Assembly (NCBI GenBank): GCA_024529925.1
Contig: JAFEUB010000314.1
Location: forward strand, 219,001 to 283,000
DNA length: 64,000 nt
Source of the DNA: Ophthalmolycus amberensis
Taxonomy: Eukaryota; Chordata; Actinopteri; Perciformes; Zoarcidae
Reading direction: 5' to 3'
This document shows positions 1-12,112 of this stretch, in pieces. The notes beneath the pieces were generated by a model. That model worked only from the letters and a program-made list of their open reading frames with translations, made no database searches and had not been told where the DNA came from. The translations under genes and the position numbers were made by a program. Each line of letters opens with the position of its first letter. Position 1 is the stretch's first letter.

Positions 1-320
1 TGAACCGCCAAGAGTGAGCGGCCCACGGACCAATCGACTTTGATCTGAATTGAGATCAGTGTGGCTGACGACCCGCAGCCAAATGGTCGCGCACTCGCCG
101 CCTTTGATCACGCTGTTCTTGAAGCTGTCCTCCTCCGATCGTAACTTCTCTGTTCTGTTCGCCGCTCGAGGACTCTCCCTCAATGTCGCTCTCCTCCATT
201 CACTTTCCGTCTCACACACAAACCGCACAGGACAGAAGCAGGGAAGAAATGGTGGGTGAGGAGAAAGCGAGAGGTTAGAGAGAGCGTGTTCACACAACCA
301 CGCATCTGTTTCAATAACCA

Positions 321-352
<32 letters not shown>

Positions 353-2778
353 CTAACAGCTCTCTTACTTTGACTCATTCTGTGCCTTGAGAACAAATAT
401 GTGTATCATCAATGATTGAGTGAACATCTGTACACTGCTGCATGTCGCTGTGTCCCTCTAACACAACCTCTATAATTACCACTGATGTCTGCTCACCCGT
501 CATCTTAACCCAGGCACACTCAACCTTTGTCCCTTAGCAGTAGAAACCGCCTAAGACCCCAATTGGTATATTTATATCATGATGATACAAAGTGTTTGTA
601 ATTAATACAAAGCAGGCTTCCCATTTGAAAAGTTGTATATTACTTAAATTCGCTATGTTTACTGTGCATAGGATAGAAAATTGGAAAACGTATTCCAAGT
701 GAAATTCCCATGTTGAGGATTGGAATTGTAACCCATTTAGCACTGAAATTATTGGCATATCTGATATTAAGAAAGGAAAGGTTGAAACCATATGTATAAC
801 CACTCGATATCCTGTACGGAGGGAAAACGTTGCTTAAAAGCATATGTTGATTTGTTTGGGAATAGAGGACTGATACCACCCTCTTGTCTGCTCATTAATG
901 GTGCCAAGTTTGGATCATTTCTATTGCCTCCACATGGCTCTCATCGCTTCCACGACAAAGCCGTGGGTGTTATCAGCATTAACTGTCGTGTAAACACAGT
1001 GTATAGCGGCAGCCGTGGGACACAAACTGGGACTCACATGCACTTTAACATGCATGAGCGGCCAGTCCGACTAAGTCAACTAGTACAGAGAAGCTCAGAT
1101 TACAACGCACTCCATTCTCTGCTCTGGTAGACACTCCTCCACCATATCTTTAGAGAGCAAATAGTTGTTTGCTGCTATATTAATGCTCTGAATTTCGAAT
1201 CTAGCAGCGTTTTAAGTATGGAGACAGAGGATGGGCAGCTTAACTTAACATGAAGGCAGGAAGCTGAGGTCAAGAGCTCGTCAAAATAAACTTAAAACAT
1301 TTCTAGCTAAGCTAATTACGTCCCAGCTCCAGGTCCTTAACGTTCAGACATGAGTGTGGTGTAAGTCTTCTCATCTGACTCTCTTAAAGTAAATGGAGAA
1401 GTGTCTTCTCTAAAATGTTACATTGAAGCAGTAATTGTAGACTTTTTGCACAAAATCTCTCTCCAATTCTCTGTCCAAAAGCCAGATAGCAACCAGAACT
1501 ATTGATAGTCATTGTTCATTTTTCAGGGAAGCCCCCACTTTATCAGCAGAGGGACCCTAACGGTTGGGAAAGCCTGTATTAACCCCTTGTCTCCTGTTGC
1601 TGACAACCAACCCCCTCCTGCCACCAGTCCGTTCTCATGCCTCCGCTTTGTCATCACCCCATCATCATCATCGTCCTCGTCAGCATCTAACATCAGCCCT
1701 AAAGACGCCGCCTGTCTGTCATGCTCCCCCCTTCTCCCCCCGCCAGGGACGCCAGGTAAGGAGTCCGTCATCCCCACCTAATCATGTCAACAACACGGCA
1801 TCACAAATCAAGCCCACAGCAGAGCCGTATGGGATGAATGGCGTGATGGAAGTGGTAGACAGGATGGAGAGACGGGCTCTTGGTGATACTGATATGATGA
1901 AGGGTGGGGAACTATAGAGGGGACGACAGTATCCATGGTACCCTGTGTTCAAGGGAGCAGGAGGAGAGGTAATAACATTGTTGAGGGAGGAAATAGAGGA
2001 CAGAAAATACTCTGATGTGGCATATCAGAAAAAGGAAGTAGCCAAATATAGGAAAGTGCAGGGAAGGCAAGAGCCACTTAGGGAGTGACAAAGAAACGTA
2101 TTTTGAAGACGAATGAAACGATACCTACCTCCCAGCTCTCTCCTAGTCTGCCTCTCCCGCCTCCGACTTCCTCAGTGCAGATATGTAGGTATAGCTGTTT
2201 CCAAGCTACTTTTTACTATAATTGATTTCCCAGGGAGAGGGGGCGCTGCGGCTCTGCTTAATAATTAACTGACCAATCTTCAGCCCAGGAGAGGGAAGAG
2301 AAAGAGAAAAAAAAAGTAGAGTGAGAGGAAGCGAGTGAGGCAGGCGGCCTCTTAACGAGCCACTTGAGTGGTTCAAACATCACAGGACCGCAAAATAAGG
2401 AGAGAGAGAGAGACAAAGAGGGCGGAACACAGCTAGAGAGAGAGTCTGACAGAAGAAACAGCCAGCACAAAAAAAAGAGGAAAACGTCTCTCTTGACGTC
2501 TCAGATGAGCTTATTCCCAGTCCTGCTTCTGCTTCTTTTTTTGTTTGAGCTGAGAGCACCATAGCATGCTCTAATTCTAAAAGTGGAAAATGAGAAAGTG
2601 AATTCTGCGTCATGTAGTCTCTCTGAATCTCGCTCTATCTATCTCTATCAGAGCACCATCTTGCCTGCAAAAATTGGGGAAATGTAGACACTGGAGAAAT
2701 CACCCGACATTTTTGCATGTTTGCTCACATTTACCTCTGCATACAGTAATACCGCATCCTTTCCATCCGTCCTCTCAG
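1..2778 (+). other. nlgn2: nlgn2 upstream intron (5' part of gene lies outside window)
   Basis: The first recognisable neuroligin exon starts at 2779 in phase 1, so upstream coding exons must lie before this window. I found no neuroligin-like coding block here. Short open frames at 50-259, 792-1130 and 1512-1917 have no recognisable domain. The stretch near 1-260 is relatively GC-rich and ends close to a GT-rich donor-like site, but I could not assign it as an exon. A pyrimidine- and purine-rich low-complexity stretch lies at about 2280-2560. Confidence 0.6.
324..352. repeat. (TG)n microsatellite
   Basis: An uninterrupted dinucleotide run of about 14 TG units within the presumed nlgn2 intron. 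Confidence 0.9.
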
Positions 2779-5700
2779 GTCTGTTCCACAGGGCCATAGC
2801 CCAGAGTGGAACTGCCATCTCCAGCTGGTCTGTCAACTACCAGCCCCTCAAGTACACCAAGATCCTGGCCCGGAAGGTGGGCTGCACCTACACGGAGACG
2901 GCCGACCTGGTTGACTGCCTGAGGCGCAAGAACTTCCGGGAGCTGGTGGACCAGGACATCCAGCCGGCCCGGTACCACATCGCCTTTGGCCCCGTGGTGG
3001 ACGGAGACGTGGTGCCTGACGATCCTGAGATCCTCATGCAGCAGGTGAGGGTCGGCCACCACGATCAAAGGTGGCACTGCAGATATGTCCGAGACTGTTT
3101 TTTTTCTTATTTTGCAAGTAGACTGAGCTGAGCTGTGATGACACAGCAGACAGTGAGAACATGAAGAACTTGTTGGTGTGAGGGTGACCTTTCCACGGAG
3201 TGGGGGGTCTGGCGGTGACATTTAAAAGCTGGTGTGAACTCGCATCCTAAAATGCTGGAACACATTCCCTTGGTGGTATATTCTGGACCCACGGCTCACA
3301 ACTTTTTTTTGCTTGTGATCTCGTATATACAAACCCTTCGACACAGTTTGCATGTCTGAGTAGTGATCAGTTCAATCAAAGACTGATTCTCTTCTCAGCC
3401 GACGAGGTCACACCATATTTTATAAGAGCAAAGAAAAGATGGTGAATAGTCCTAAGAATAAACATGATTATATGTGTGTATTTATATATATATATATTAG
3501 CAACATTTAATTTTGTCTTAATTCCTATTTTTCCCTCCCTGTTCACAACCCAGTGCAGCCACAATGTCACATTTTACATGCGCATGATTATCTCTGTCCT
3601 AATATTGATTATAATTATGATGGATCACAGCTAGCGTAGTTGATGATAACATATGGCAGCATTGCAGTAGTGAGCTTGTACTGGCGGTCCCACATCACCA
3701 GCTACAAAGATGCAGATTTACATTAATGGCATAAATACCACATACAAAATGTAAATTAAGCTGATTTGACTTTGTGACTGAAAACCAACAAATTCCACAC
3801 TCAACATGTGTTTCCCCTGTTGCGCCACCAGGGGGAGTTCCTCAACTATGACATCCTTATAGGAGTGAACCAAGGAGAGGGGCTGAAGTTTGTGGACGAC
3901 AGCGAGGACAACGACGGCATCTCAGCGGCAGCGTTCGACTACACCATCTCCAACTTTGTTGACAACCTCTATGGCTACCCCGAGGGTGAGGATAGCCAAC
4001 ATTATACTCCTTTCAGGCTTTAATGTCCTCCACATTATGTCATCTGCCGCCTCTCAGATGACAGAACTTTGCAGTGTCATTGTTTTTCTACGCTTATTAG
4101 AAGTGCCAGTGGAGGAAATCGTCCCGTGGTCCTGGGTCGACACACATTAAACTGAAATTAAAGGATACTTTGCCAAAATGGAAAAGTAAACAGCATAAAT
4201 CATTATCACAATACGATAATGACCTAAACATATGACATAAGATAAACATGTTCCCTGATACTTGAGCTCGATGTGCACACTACAGAAATGTTTTTTTGAC
4301 ATTGTCATGTTTCCTGGACTGAAAATACATCAATAGCAACTTATACGACAGCTCCCAGTGGAAATGCAAGTCTTTGTAGCATCATGTGGGCAGAAAATAA
4401 AAAAACACTAATGTGTGAGCCCAGCCCAAGTGAATCAACCAAGACAGGCATACTAAAGAGATTGCCTATCATCGGGATTATCTTTCACCACGGTGGGTCT
4501 GTGCTTTGGCCTTTGAGGCTCCGTGGGCTCTAATGCTGTCTCTCATCAACCCCCAGGCAGCCAGCTCCCAATCACAGCGCTGTTGTTCCTAACAGATCAG
4601 CCTGCAAACCCCTCGCAGCGGGCCACAGTCAAAATACAGACACATTTGGATAATGCAGTCACGCTTCCTCTCAAGTGCCTGTCACTCATTCTTCACTCTG
4701 ACGGGGCATGTTTCCCTCTTTTGCCCTTTGTGTCGCTCAGTCTGTCCTTTCAGTGTCTCTCTCGGCTTTATCGGGTTATCTCTCACACGTACATACAAAC
4801 ATCTTTTTCTTCCTTTTTCCGTCATTCCTGTTCATTTTAGCAGCGTTTGCTTCCATCTTCCACCCCCCTTCTGTTTCACATCTCTTGACCACTCTTATCT
4901 CTCAAATGTGTTCAAGCTCTGTCTTTACTTTCCTCTTAACGTATCAGCTCTTTTTCCCTTTGCCCTTTTTCCCCCCCTATCCCTTTTCTTATTCTCCAGG
5001 CAAAGACATCCTGAGGGAGACCATTAAATTCATGTACACAGACTGGGCAGACAGGGACAATGGCGACATGCGAAGGAAGACGCTCCTAGCTCTGTTTACA
5101 GACCACCAGTGGGTGGCGCCGGCAGTGGCCACCGCCAAACTACACGCGGAGTTTCAGTCGCCGGTTTACTTTTACACGTTCTACCACCACTGCCAGACGG
5201 AGACGCGACCCGAATGGGCCGATGCCGCCCACGGAGATGAGATACCGTACGTGTTTGGCGTTCCCATGATCGGTGCTACAGATCTGTTCCCATGCAACTT
5301 CTCCAAGAACGATGTGATGCTGAGCGCTGTGGTCATGACTTACTGGACCAACTTCGCCAAGACTGGGTAAGCCTTTTTGATGATCTTATTTCATAACGAT
5401 GGAATAAGTTTTTGATAAACTAGCAAGTGTAGTGCCTCTTTAGTAGTAGAGTTGAAGTGTCTTTGTCTTTGGTGGAAGGGATGATCTCATGAACCGGATG
5501 TTCGCAGAATTGTTCAAAGTTTAGTGTCTTGTCTCATGTGCTGCAAGTTCATAAATAAAAACTTAAAACACGAGGGTATATTCAATGTTTAGATGTCAAC
5601 ACGCATTGAGGAAATCTTTGAGCCAGATGATTAAAACCTTGACTGATATGTCCCCTCTGTCCTCCATTAGGGACCCCAACCTGCCAGTCCCTCAGGACAC

Positions 5701-6490
5701 CAAGTTCATTCACACCAAACCCAACCGCTTTGAAGAGGTCATCTGGACCAAGTTCAACTCAAAGGACAAGCAGTACCTCCACATTGGATTAAAACCTCGT
5801 GTTAGAGACAACTACAGGGCCAACAAGGTGGCCTTCTGGCTGGAATTAGTCCCCCACCTCCATAGTCTACACGAGGAGCTCTTCCCCACCACGACCCGTT
5901 CGCCGGGAGGCCCTGGCCATGGCACCCCCCGACCGGGCCTTCGCCCATCTCGTCACCCTTACCCTACCTTCGCCTCTGATCCGGAGCTCGAGGGTTCGGA
6001 GCGTCCGCACCAGAACCTCTTCCCTGGAGACACCCGGGACTACTCCACCGAGCTGAGTGTGACAGTTGCCGTGGGGGCATCGCTCCTCTTTCTCAACATC
6101 CTGGCATTTGCCGCCCTTTACTACAAGCGCGACAAGCGCCACGAGATGCGACGCCACCGGCTGTCTCCTCAACGCGGCGGGCCTGCCAACGACCTGGCTC
6201 ACAGCCAAGAGGAGGAGATCATGTCCCTGCAGATGAAGCACTCGGAGCACGACTCTCACCACGACATGGAGCCCCTCCGGCCCCATGACATCCTACGGCC
6301 CGCCTGCCCGCCTGACTACACACTGGCGCTGCGCCGTGCCCCCGACGACGTGCCGCTGATGACACCTAACACCATCACCATGATCCCCAGTACCATCACC
6401 AGCATGCAGCCTCTTCATGCCTTCAACACTTTCCCCTCCACCGGCCACAACAACACCCTGCCCCATCCCCACTCCACCACCAGGGTATAG
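2779..6490 (+). CDS. nlgn2: Neuroligin-2, last four coding exons (5'-partial)
   Basis: Postsynaptic adhesion protein of inhibitory synapses that binds presynaptic neurexin. Exons read directly: 2779-3044 (phase 1 in, phase 0 out), 3832-3985, 5000-5366 and 5671-6490. All are bounded by AG/GT and keep frame. They encode the C-terminal half of the catalytically dead cholinesterase-like domain (GLFHRAIAQSG at the start; FGPVVDGDVVPDDPEILMQQ; DAAHGDEIPYVFGVPMIGAT). A Pro/Ser-rich stalk follows, then one transmembrane helix (about 6055-6120, followed by basic YYKRDKRHEMRR) and a cytoplasmic tail. The tail has the NLGN2-type gephyrin-binding stretch PPDYTLALRRAPDDVPL and ends in HSTTRV, a PDZ ligand. 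The residues GDMRRKTLLALFTDHQWVAP and the tail favour NLGN2 over NLGN1/3. I cannot tell teleost paralogue a from b. TAG stop at 6488-6490. Confidence 0.95.
3045..3831 (+). other. nlgn2: nlgn2 intron
   Basis: GT donor directly after the MQQ codons at 3044 and AG acceptor before GEFLNYD at 3832. AT-rich in the second half, with a short (TA) run near 3484-3499. No other feature seen. Confidence 0.85.
3986..4999 (+). other. nlgn2: nlgn2 intron
   Basis: Donor after YPEG at 3985, acceptor TTCTCCAG at 4999. The 3' half (about 4690-4998) is a very long polypyrimidine tract, which explains the spurious hydrophobic open frames there. The intron at 5367-5670 that follows is short and featureless. Confidence 0.85.
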
Positions 6491-8387
6491 TAGGGACTAG
6501 CAGGACACAGCGCCACCTAGGGACCAGGAAGACTGGCTCTGCCGCAGATCTAGAAGAGAGGCCCTCTGGATGTGGGCCTTTGTTCTGTTCTCCTATTCTC
6601 TTTCTCCACAAACAACTCCACCTCCTCCATCGTGTGCTGTCAAACTCAGCAGCTCCACTGGTGGCATGTGGAGAAGCAACTGAACTGCACGGCAGCAGAT
6701 GATCAGTTTGGGGGTGTTTTAGATCGTTCAAAGATACTGTTTTCAAAGGTATGCCGTTTCCAGACTAAAGCCCCCCGACACTAGTCAAAAGGACAAATGC
6801 TTTTCGGCCCTTGCAGTTTTCATCCTCTTCTTCTTTACTCTCCCTGGCGTGTTGCGTGCAATTTATCGTTCTCTTTTCTACATCTGTGTCTTCTCCCTGC
6901 GTTGTTCCTCTCATTCATGTGATTCTCTCCCTCTCTCCCAGCGCTCCTTTGCTCCAGGGACTCACAAACGACTGAGCTGTAGGAGGGGGCATAGAGTGCC
7001 ACCAGTAATCCTCTAGCTAGGAAAGCATTGATATCTGATACTTTCATTCTACCAGCATTCTTGGTGCCAAGTATGTACTACTGTGTCTGCTTTCTCATCG
7101 AGGGAGGAAAAAAAACAGAAGAAAATTCGAGAGTATTCCTGTTTACTGTCAATTAACAGATGCTGTGTGTTCTCATGACAAAGTGCCAAACTGGCCCTCG
7201 ATTGTGTTTTTGTTTTTTCTTTCATCTTCTGTTTCTTTTTCTTTTCAAGCATTTGTTTAGTTGTTGTTTTTTGTGGAAAGAACTTTTGCTGAAAATATAG
7301 ATATAGAGAAATGATATTATATATAGTTATATATAAATGTGTACAAAGGAGAAAGTATATAAAGGGGTTTTCTCAGTGGGGATCTATGCATGAATTATTT
7401 TTTAAGATGATGACGGGGGGAAAGGACACTGTATCTGTCAATGCACGTTTCCCAAATCTAATCAGATCATATCGGCTCTCTGGATATCTTGGTTTTTGTT
7501 ATAGAACTCACAGAACAAGGAAAAATCCCCCAAAAATCCTCTTCACCTCCCAACACCCATTTATTAAAAGAGTCATTTCCACAAATCTCAGAAGATGTTG
7601 ATCAACTGTGAACGTACTCTTCCATTCATTCTCTCCGGAGAATCAGAGGTTTCTCTCCAACCAAGTGATGCATCACGTCGACCGCAAGCCCATCATCCTG
7701 CAGTAGCTACTTTTCCTTCCAGTCTGTTTGGAGATGATTGCTTTTTAGGGTGCGTGAAGTACCAGATCTGTTGTTGTAGCTAGCCTGTGCAGAATTATTT
7801 TTGTATTTCAGTAAGCGTAAAAAACAAAGCAGAGACAGGCAGCCTTTGCTCTTTTACATCCTGTCTGCACCCCTATTTCCAGCACATGCATATTCTGTTT
7901 GATGTGTGTGTGTATGTGTTTGTGTGTGTGTGTGTGATGTCAGAAGTGCTTCACATGGGCATAGGTGGGCCCTAATTAGACAGCAAAGAGATAGAGAGGC
8001 AGACAGGCAGGATCACCCCCAAACTTCACACTTCAAAATGAGCTCCTTCCGGCTGCGTACAAACCCCCCCCCCCCGCTCCGTATCAACCTCACTCACTCA
8101 CTCCCTTTTCTTGTCTCCGACAGCACACTAGCTTTGTGTTCGAGACCGGAGCTCATATTGCAGTGATCAAATCCCTGCTGTGACCACAAAACTCCGAAAC
8201 ACCTGACTTCACTGTATCAGCTGCGTTCGACACAATTTCTGACCTCAGTTCAGCTCTTGCTATTATCCTCACATTCAAGGGTTAGTTCACTACGCCAGTG
8301 ACTTTTTTTTGTGAGCTCGTCAGTTGTAAATGAAACTCTAAGCACACCGAGGGTAACCGGTGGGCCTTCACGGCCTGCGGAGCGGCG
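6491..8387 (+). other. nlgn2: nlgn2 3' untranslated region / downstream flank
   Basis: Follows the nlgn2 stop with no further coding domain. An ATTAAA at 7563-7568 is a possible polyadenylation signal; there is no clear AATAAA. A (GT) run at about 7901-7936 and a C-run at 8067-8077 are low complexity. The transcript could also run on into the next block, to the ATTAAA at 10659, but the sequence alone cannot decide. Confidence 0.5.
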
Positions 8388-10389
8388 CTGCAAGCTGAAA
8401 AGAGGGCTCGGGTCTCCCACACGGGGTAAAAGCCACAACAGTCTCTGCTATGGATTTTAAGCATGGGTCATGGGTAATGCTGGAACACGTGGTAGCCTAC
8501 GTCCGGTATGGGAGAAGTTAGTCACCGGTGCTGTCTTTGCTTGTGCTCTAGCTCTAGCCTGTTTGTTTTCTATTTTATTACTGCCTAACGGGGTGGTGGG
8601 GGAGGGACAGAAGGGAGAGGAATATACCCGGCTGCTCCTGTCAGAGATTTTGTAAGCCCTCTGAAAGGGAAATGTGCACAATGTAAAACACAAAACAACT
8701 GATTTTGGCGTTCTGCAGGTGGATAGATGCAGTGGAACCGATGATGGACAGTAGGGCAAGGAAAGGTGCACGCTGTGGAAACGAGACTTTGGGAGGAGAT
8801 TGGAAAAAGACTCAAAGCCTTAAATGTAGAAATCAAAAGAGAGGATGAACTGATCGCTAGCAAATGCGGACATTCAAAGGCATGGCCATCTTTCTCCCCA
8901 CAATGTTTGCCAGCAGGATCCCTTGCTTATCTGTCCTACGGAGGACCAAACATGTCCGATCAGACCCATATGAACCCTTTTGTACTCACTCCTGTGGATA
9001 AGGAGGCAGTGAGGGGTCGTGAGGTGAACCTCACCACAACACAGCAACAATGAAACCACCAGAGGTGAAAACTGAAACAAGGTATTTAGTTTGGTCTGTT
9101 CTTTATCCCTGTCTATTTTATAAGCTAACACTGGAGGGCGCCATTGTGGCTGCTTTACGCAGACTGCCCACTCTGAGGAAACTGGATGTGTGAAGAAAAA
9201 TACCAAACTGTGTGGCAGGACAGAGACACACAACATCTGGAAGAGGATCAAAACTGTACATTTCTAAGTGTAACAATCAAACAGACAAAATATTTGTAAA
9301 TATTAAGTTTCTTGTTTGTTTTTCTTTTTTGAGTGAATGAATGAAATGCCTATTTTGTGACAACAAAAGACAACAGGTGCAGTTTGCAACAACAACAAAA
9401 ATGGCCGCCAGATTGAGATTTCAAATTCATTAGTGAGTAAAGAAATGCTTTCCACTGATGATTATTCATGCCATTACAAAATAACTTTTGTTTCTTTACT
9501 TTGTCCCACATTGCCCATAATCATGTGGGCATCCTGTAGCATCATGATTCTAACCAGGAGAGTCACTGTAGCAGAAATGCATCTTCACTGCAGCCCCCAC
9601 ACGACAGAGGGCCTAAGATGCTGTAGTCAACTCTGCTAGTTTTTAATTTAAGACTGTGGCTTCATCGCTCTTTGTTTTGGGGTTGTAGTCGATGGAACAA
9701 CTTCTCTGTGTATAGTTTTTCCTTCTTTGTTTTTTACTTTTATTTTGAAATATATCTTGTGGCCCAACTATACTGCTGATGAGAGGCCAAGAGCCCTGAC
9801 AAAAGTTCGCTTTGACCGGCTGATGATGTAATGGTGGAGGGGCGTGGCCTGTGATTCATGGTCAGGACTTCTAAACACAAAGTGCAGCCAACTAAATATT
9901 CTCCCACTTCACATGTAGCGGTGTTTACATGGAGCTACTTGATCACATGTGGGACAGACATGAGGGCTTTGATACCATACGATGCCTCGTAGAGAAATGA
10001 GATCACACAGGTGGTCTGACTTCTTCCCTCCACACACACTGTTGCATTGTGGGTGTGGAGGTTGTGTTGACCTTACAGTGATGTGATGTAGCGGTGGAGA
10101 GCTTCATGCTCCAAACAGTTGAGAGATGGATGTTCAGTAAATCTTAAAGTCCAGTGCACTTTTAGAGCCCGAGCGTGTTTAACAGTGGATCAGACTGGAT
10201 GTATGTGGACACACACTTAGCCTCGTCTGTGTTATGAAGGGATTTTGGTTTATTCTTATTTCAACGTGCCCGAAAACTGCAGTCAAGCAAACCAAAATGG
10301 CTTCATATCGCTGAGATAGTTAGAGATCTTCTGTCAGGTCAGTGGTGCATTGACGGCACATGTCAACACCACACAATGGGGAGGACAGT

Positions 10390-10425
<36 letters not shown>

Positions 10426-10680
10426 AATCTCCAGCTTGGTCTCGATTGCATCAAGTTGCACCTGTTGTCTTGTTTTTACATTCTTTGTTGAATTCAGAAA
10501 CCCAAGACTTGAGACGAAGACAAATGTTAAATAATGGCATTTAAAAAAAGATGATTATTAAAAAAAAGTACAGTAAAACTATATAAATGCGGTGATGATA
10601 TTTCTGTTTACTTTAGAAGTTATTATACACTGTATGCTGTGATTCTGATCTGGGAAACATTAAAGACATTCATAGCCAGT
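8388..10680. repeat. Array block A: 3'-flanking segment shared by all three GVIN copies
   Basis: This stretch recurs almost unchanged at about 35786-37990 and, with two insertions, at 56650-61240. Shared landmarks in order are GGAGAAGTTAGTCACCGG, AAAATGGCCGCCAGATTGAG, GGAGGGGCGTGGCCTGTGAT and a CA microsatellite. Its left edge against block C is near 8388. An open frame at 8766-9053 (+) is not kept in copy B (2-bp deletion), so I do not call a gene. It is probably non-coding, possibly the 3' UTR of a plus-strand transcript. Confidence 0.8.
10390..10422. repeat. (AC)n microsatellite, block A
   Basis: About 16 AC units, at the homologous position to the runs at 37690-37722 and 60932-60992. Confidence 0.9.
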
Positions 10681-10702
10681 CTGAAGATTTTGTCTCTTTA
10701 TT
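10659..10702. terminator. Convergent polyadenylation signals, unit A
   Basis: Plus strand ATTAAA at 10659-10664 and minus strand AATAAA (plus TTTATT at 10697-10702) face each other about 33 bp apart. The minus-strand signal lies 1.4 kb beyond the stop of GVIN copy A and is its likely poly(A) site. The arrangement is conserved in units B (37962-38005) and C (61210-61253). Confidence 0.6.
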
Positions 10703-12112
10703 GATATCGTGAACAAAAGTAAGTATACAATTAACAATTAAGAAAAAATCATATTTTTAATCCTTTCAAAATGTAAATATGTGGAATCGGATACTTTACA
10801 TGAAAAAAACTTCTGAAAAATAATTCACGTTTACTTCACTTGATTAAAACTTGTATAAATGTAAACGATACCACATTTAGAATATTTTTCTTTACATAAA
10901 ATGTAAATATATGTCATCAAATACTAACTGAAATAAAAACAAACCCATTACAAATTTAGAGTTAAGAAGATAACATGATACTCAGTTAGATAAGGGGAAA
11001 TAACATTGTCATGTATAACCTTCATGTTGACATTTAGACTGCATGATCTTTACATACATTGAAAATGTAAATATTTTGCATCAGATCTTTAAATGTATAT
11101 TCACATATATTCTAACTTTCAAGTAACCATCACATAAAAAGTGTTTAAAAAAGCGGAAAAAAACGATATTTTATGAAGAGATTCTAAATTAAAATGAAAA
11201 AAGAATTACACATCACACACAAGTTGATAAAAACAATCTTTCTGCCATGTAACAATGTGAACAATACCATAGATAGACGGAATGATTCAACAATCGAAAT
11301 ATGTGGAATTTGATACGTTGCAGAACCAAAACAAAACGTATTTGGAGTAGAAGAGACAACACAAACCTAAATATGTAGATATTTGGAAACAGATAATTAA
11401 CTGAAATAAAAAGAGACTTAAAAAAACAGAACATATTCTACTCAATGGGATAAGAAGACAACTTACACCGATGCATGTTGACATTCACACTGAATGAGGG
11501 TTTAAAAGATTGGAATTGTAAATGTACTTCACAAAAAAGAATAGACAGATACAACTGTCCTATTATGATTATACCACTTAGAGACTAAGTGGCGTTTAAA
11601 AAGAAAGGAAAATAAAAATATTTGAGATTGGAAACATCACAGAAACAAAAAGCCCTGAAGAGGAGAGAGATGTCATTTGATTGACAGTCTACATCTTTTG
11701 ACTGACAATATGACAATCATCTTCCACAAAAACATTTCTTTCAAAGTCTGATCAAGCTGTAAACATTTAGTATGTTTCTAACATGTGCCCCTTACACATA
11801 AATTGACTCAATATACATATATCTCAACAAGTATTTAAAATGTTCCACATCAAAATAAACAGTTAAAGTGGATTATTTTCATCAAACGGGTTAAATGTGA
11901 TCTGAGCACTACAATGATTTTCTTATATTTTCCTATTGTAAGGTGTTGTGTTGAAATATTTATACTCACTATATCTTCAACCTTATCTTGTTATATCATG
12001 TTATTTGTGATTCTCCTCTGAATTATAAAAAACAAGTAAGATCTAAATATCCACGAGAGGATAATGAATATATATGAGGATGTGCAACCCTGTAACCACA
12101 AAGCATGTAGTC
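10697..12112 (-). other. GVIN copy A 3' UTR with degenerate AT-rich repeats
   Basis: Between the TGA at 12113-12115 and the minus-strand AATAAA. It is very AT-rich and built from irregular repeats of a motif like AAATGTAAATATGTGGAATC followed by GATACTTTACA. Examples lie near 10770, 10900, 11065, 11297 and 11370. The matching region of copy B is shorter and has lost some repeats. Confidence 0.55.

Noticed and set aside
50..259. Possible upstream neuroligin exon
   Set aside because: No frame on either strand resembles the expected neuroligin sequence before GLFHRAIAQSG.
4708..4999. Hydrophobic open frame running into nlgn2 exon at 5000
   Set aside because: It is the long polypyrimidine tract of the intron; the exon is entered in frame from 3985.
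8766..9053. Plus-strand frame starting MHAVETRLWEEIGKRLKALN, faintly like a SANT/MADF-type helix
   Set aside because: A 2-bp deletion in block B and an insertion in block C destroy it, with no sign of frame conservation between copies.
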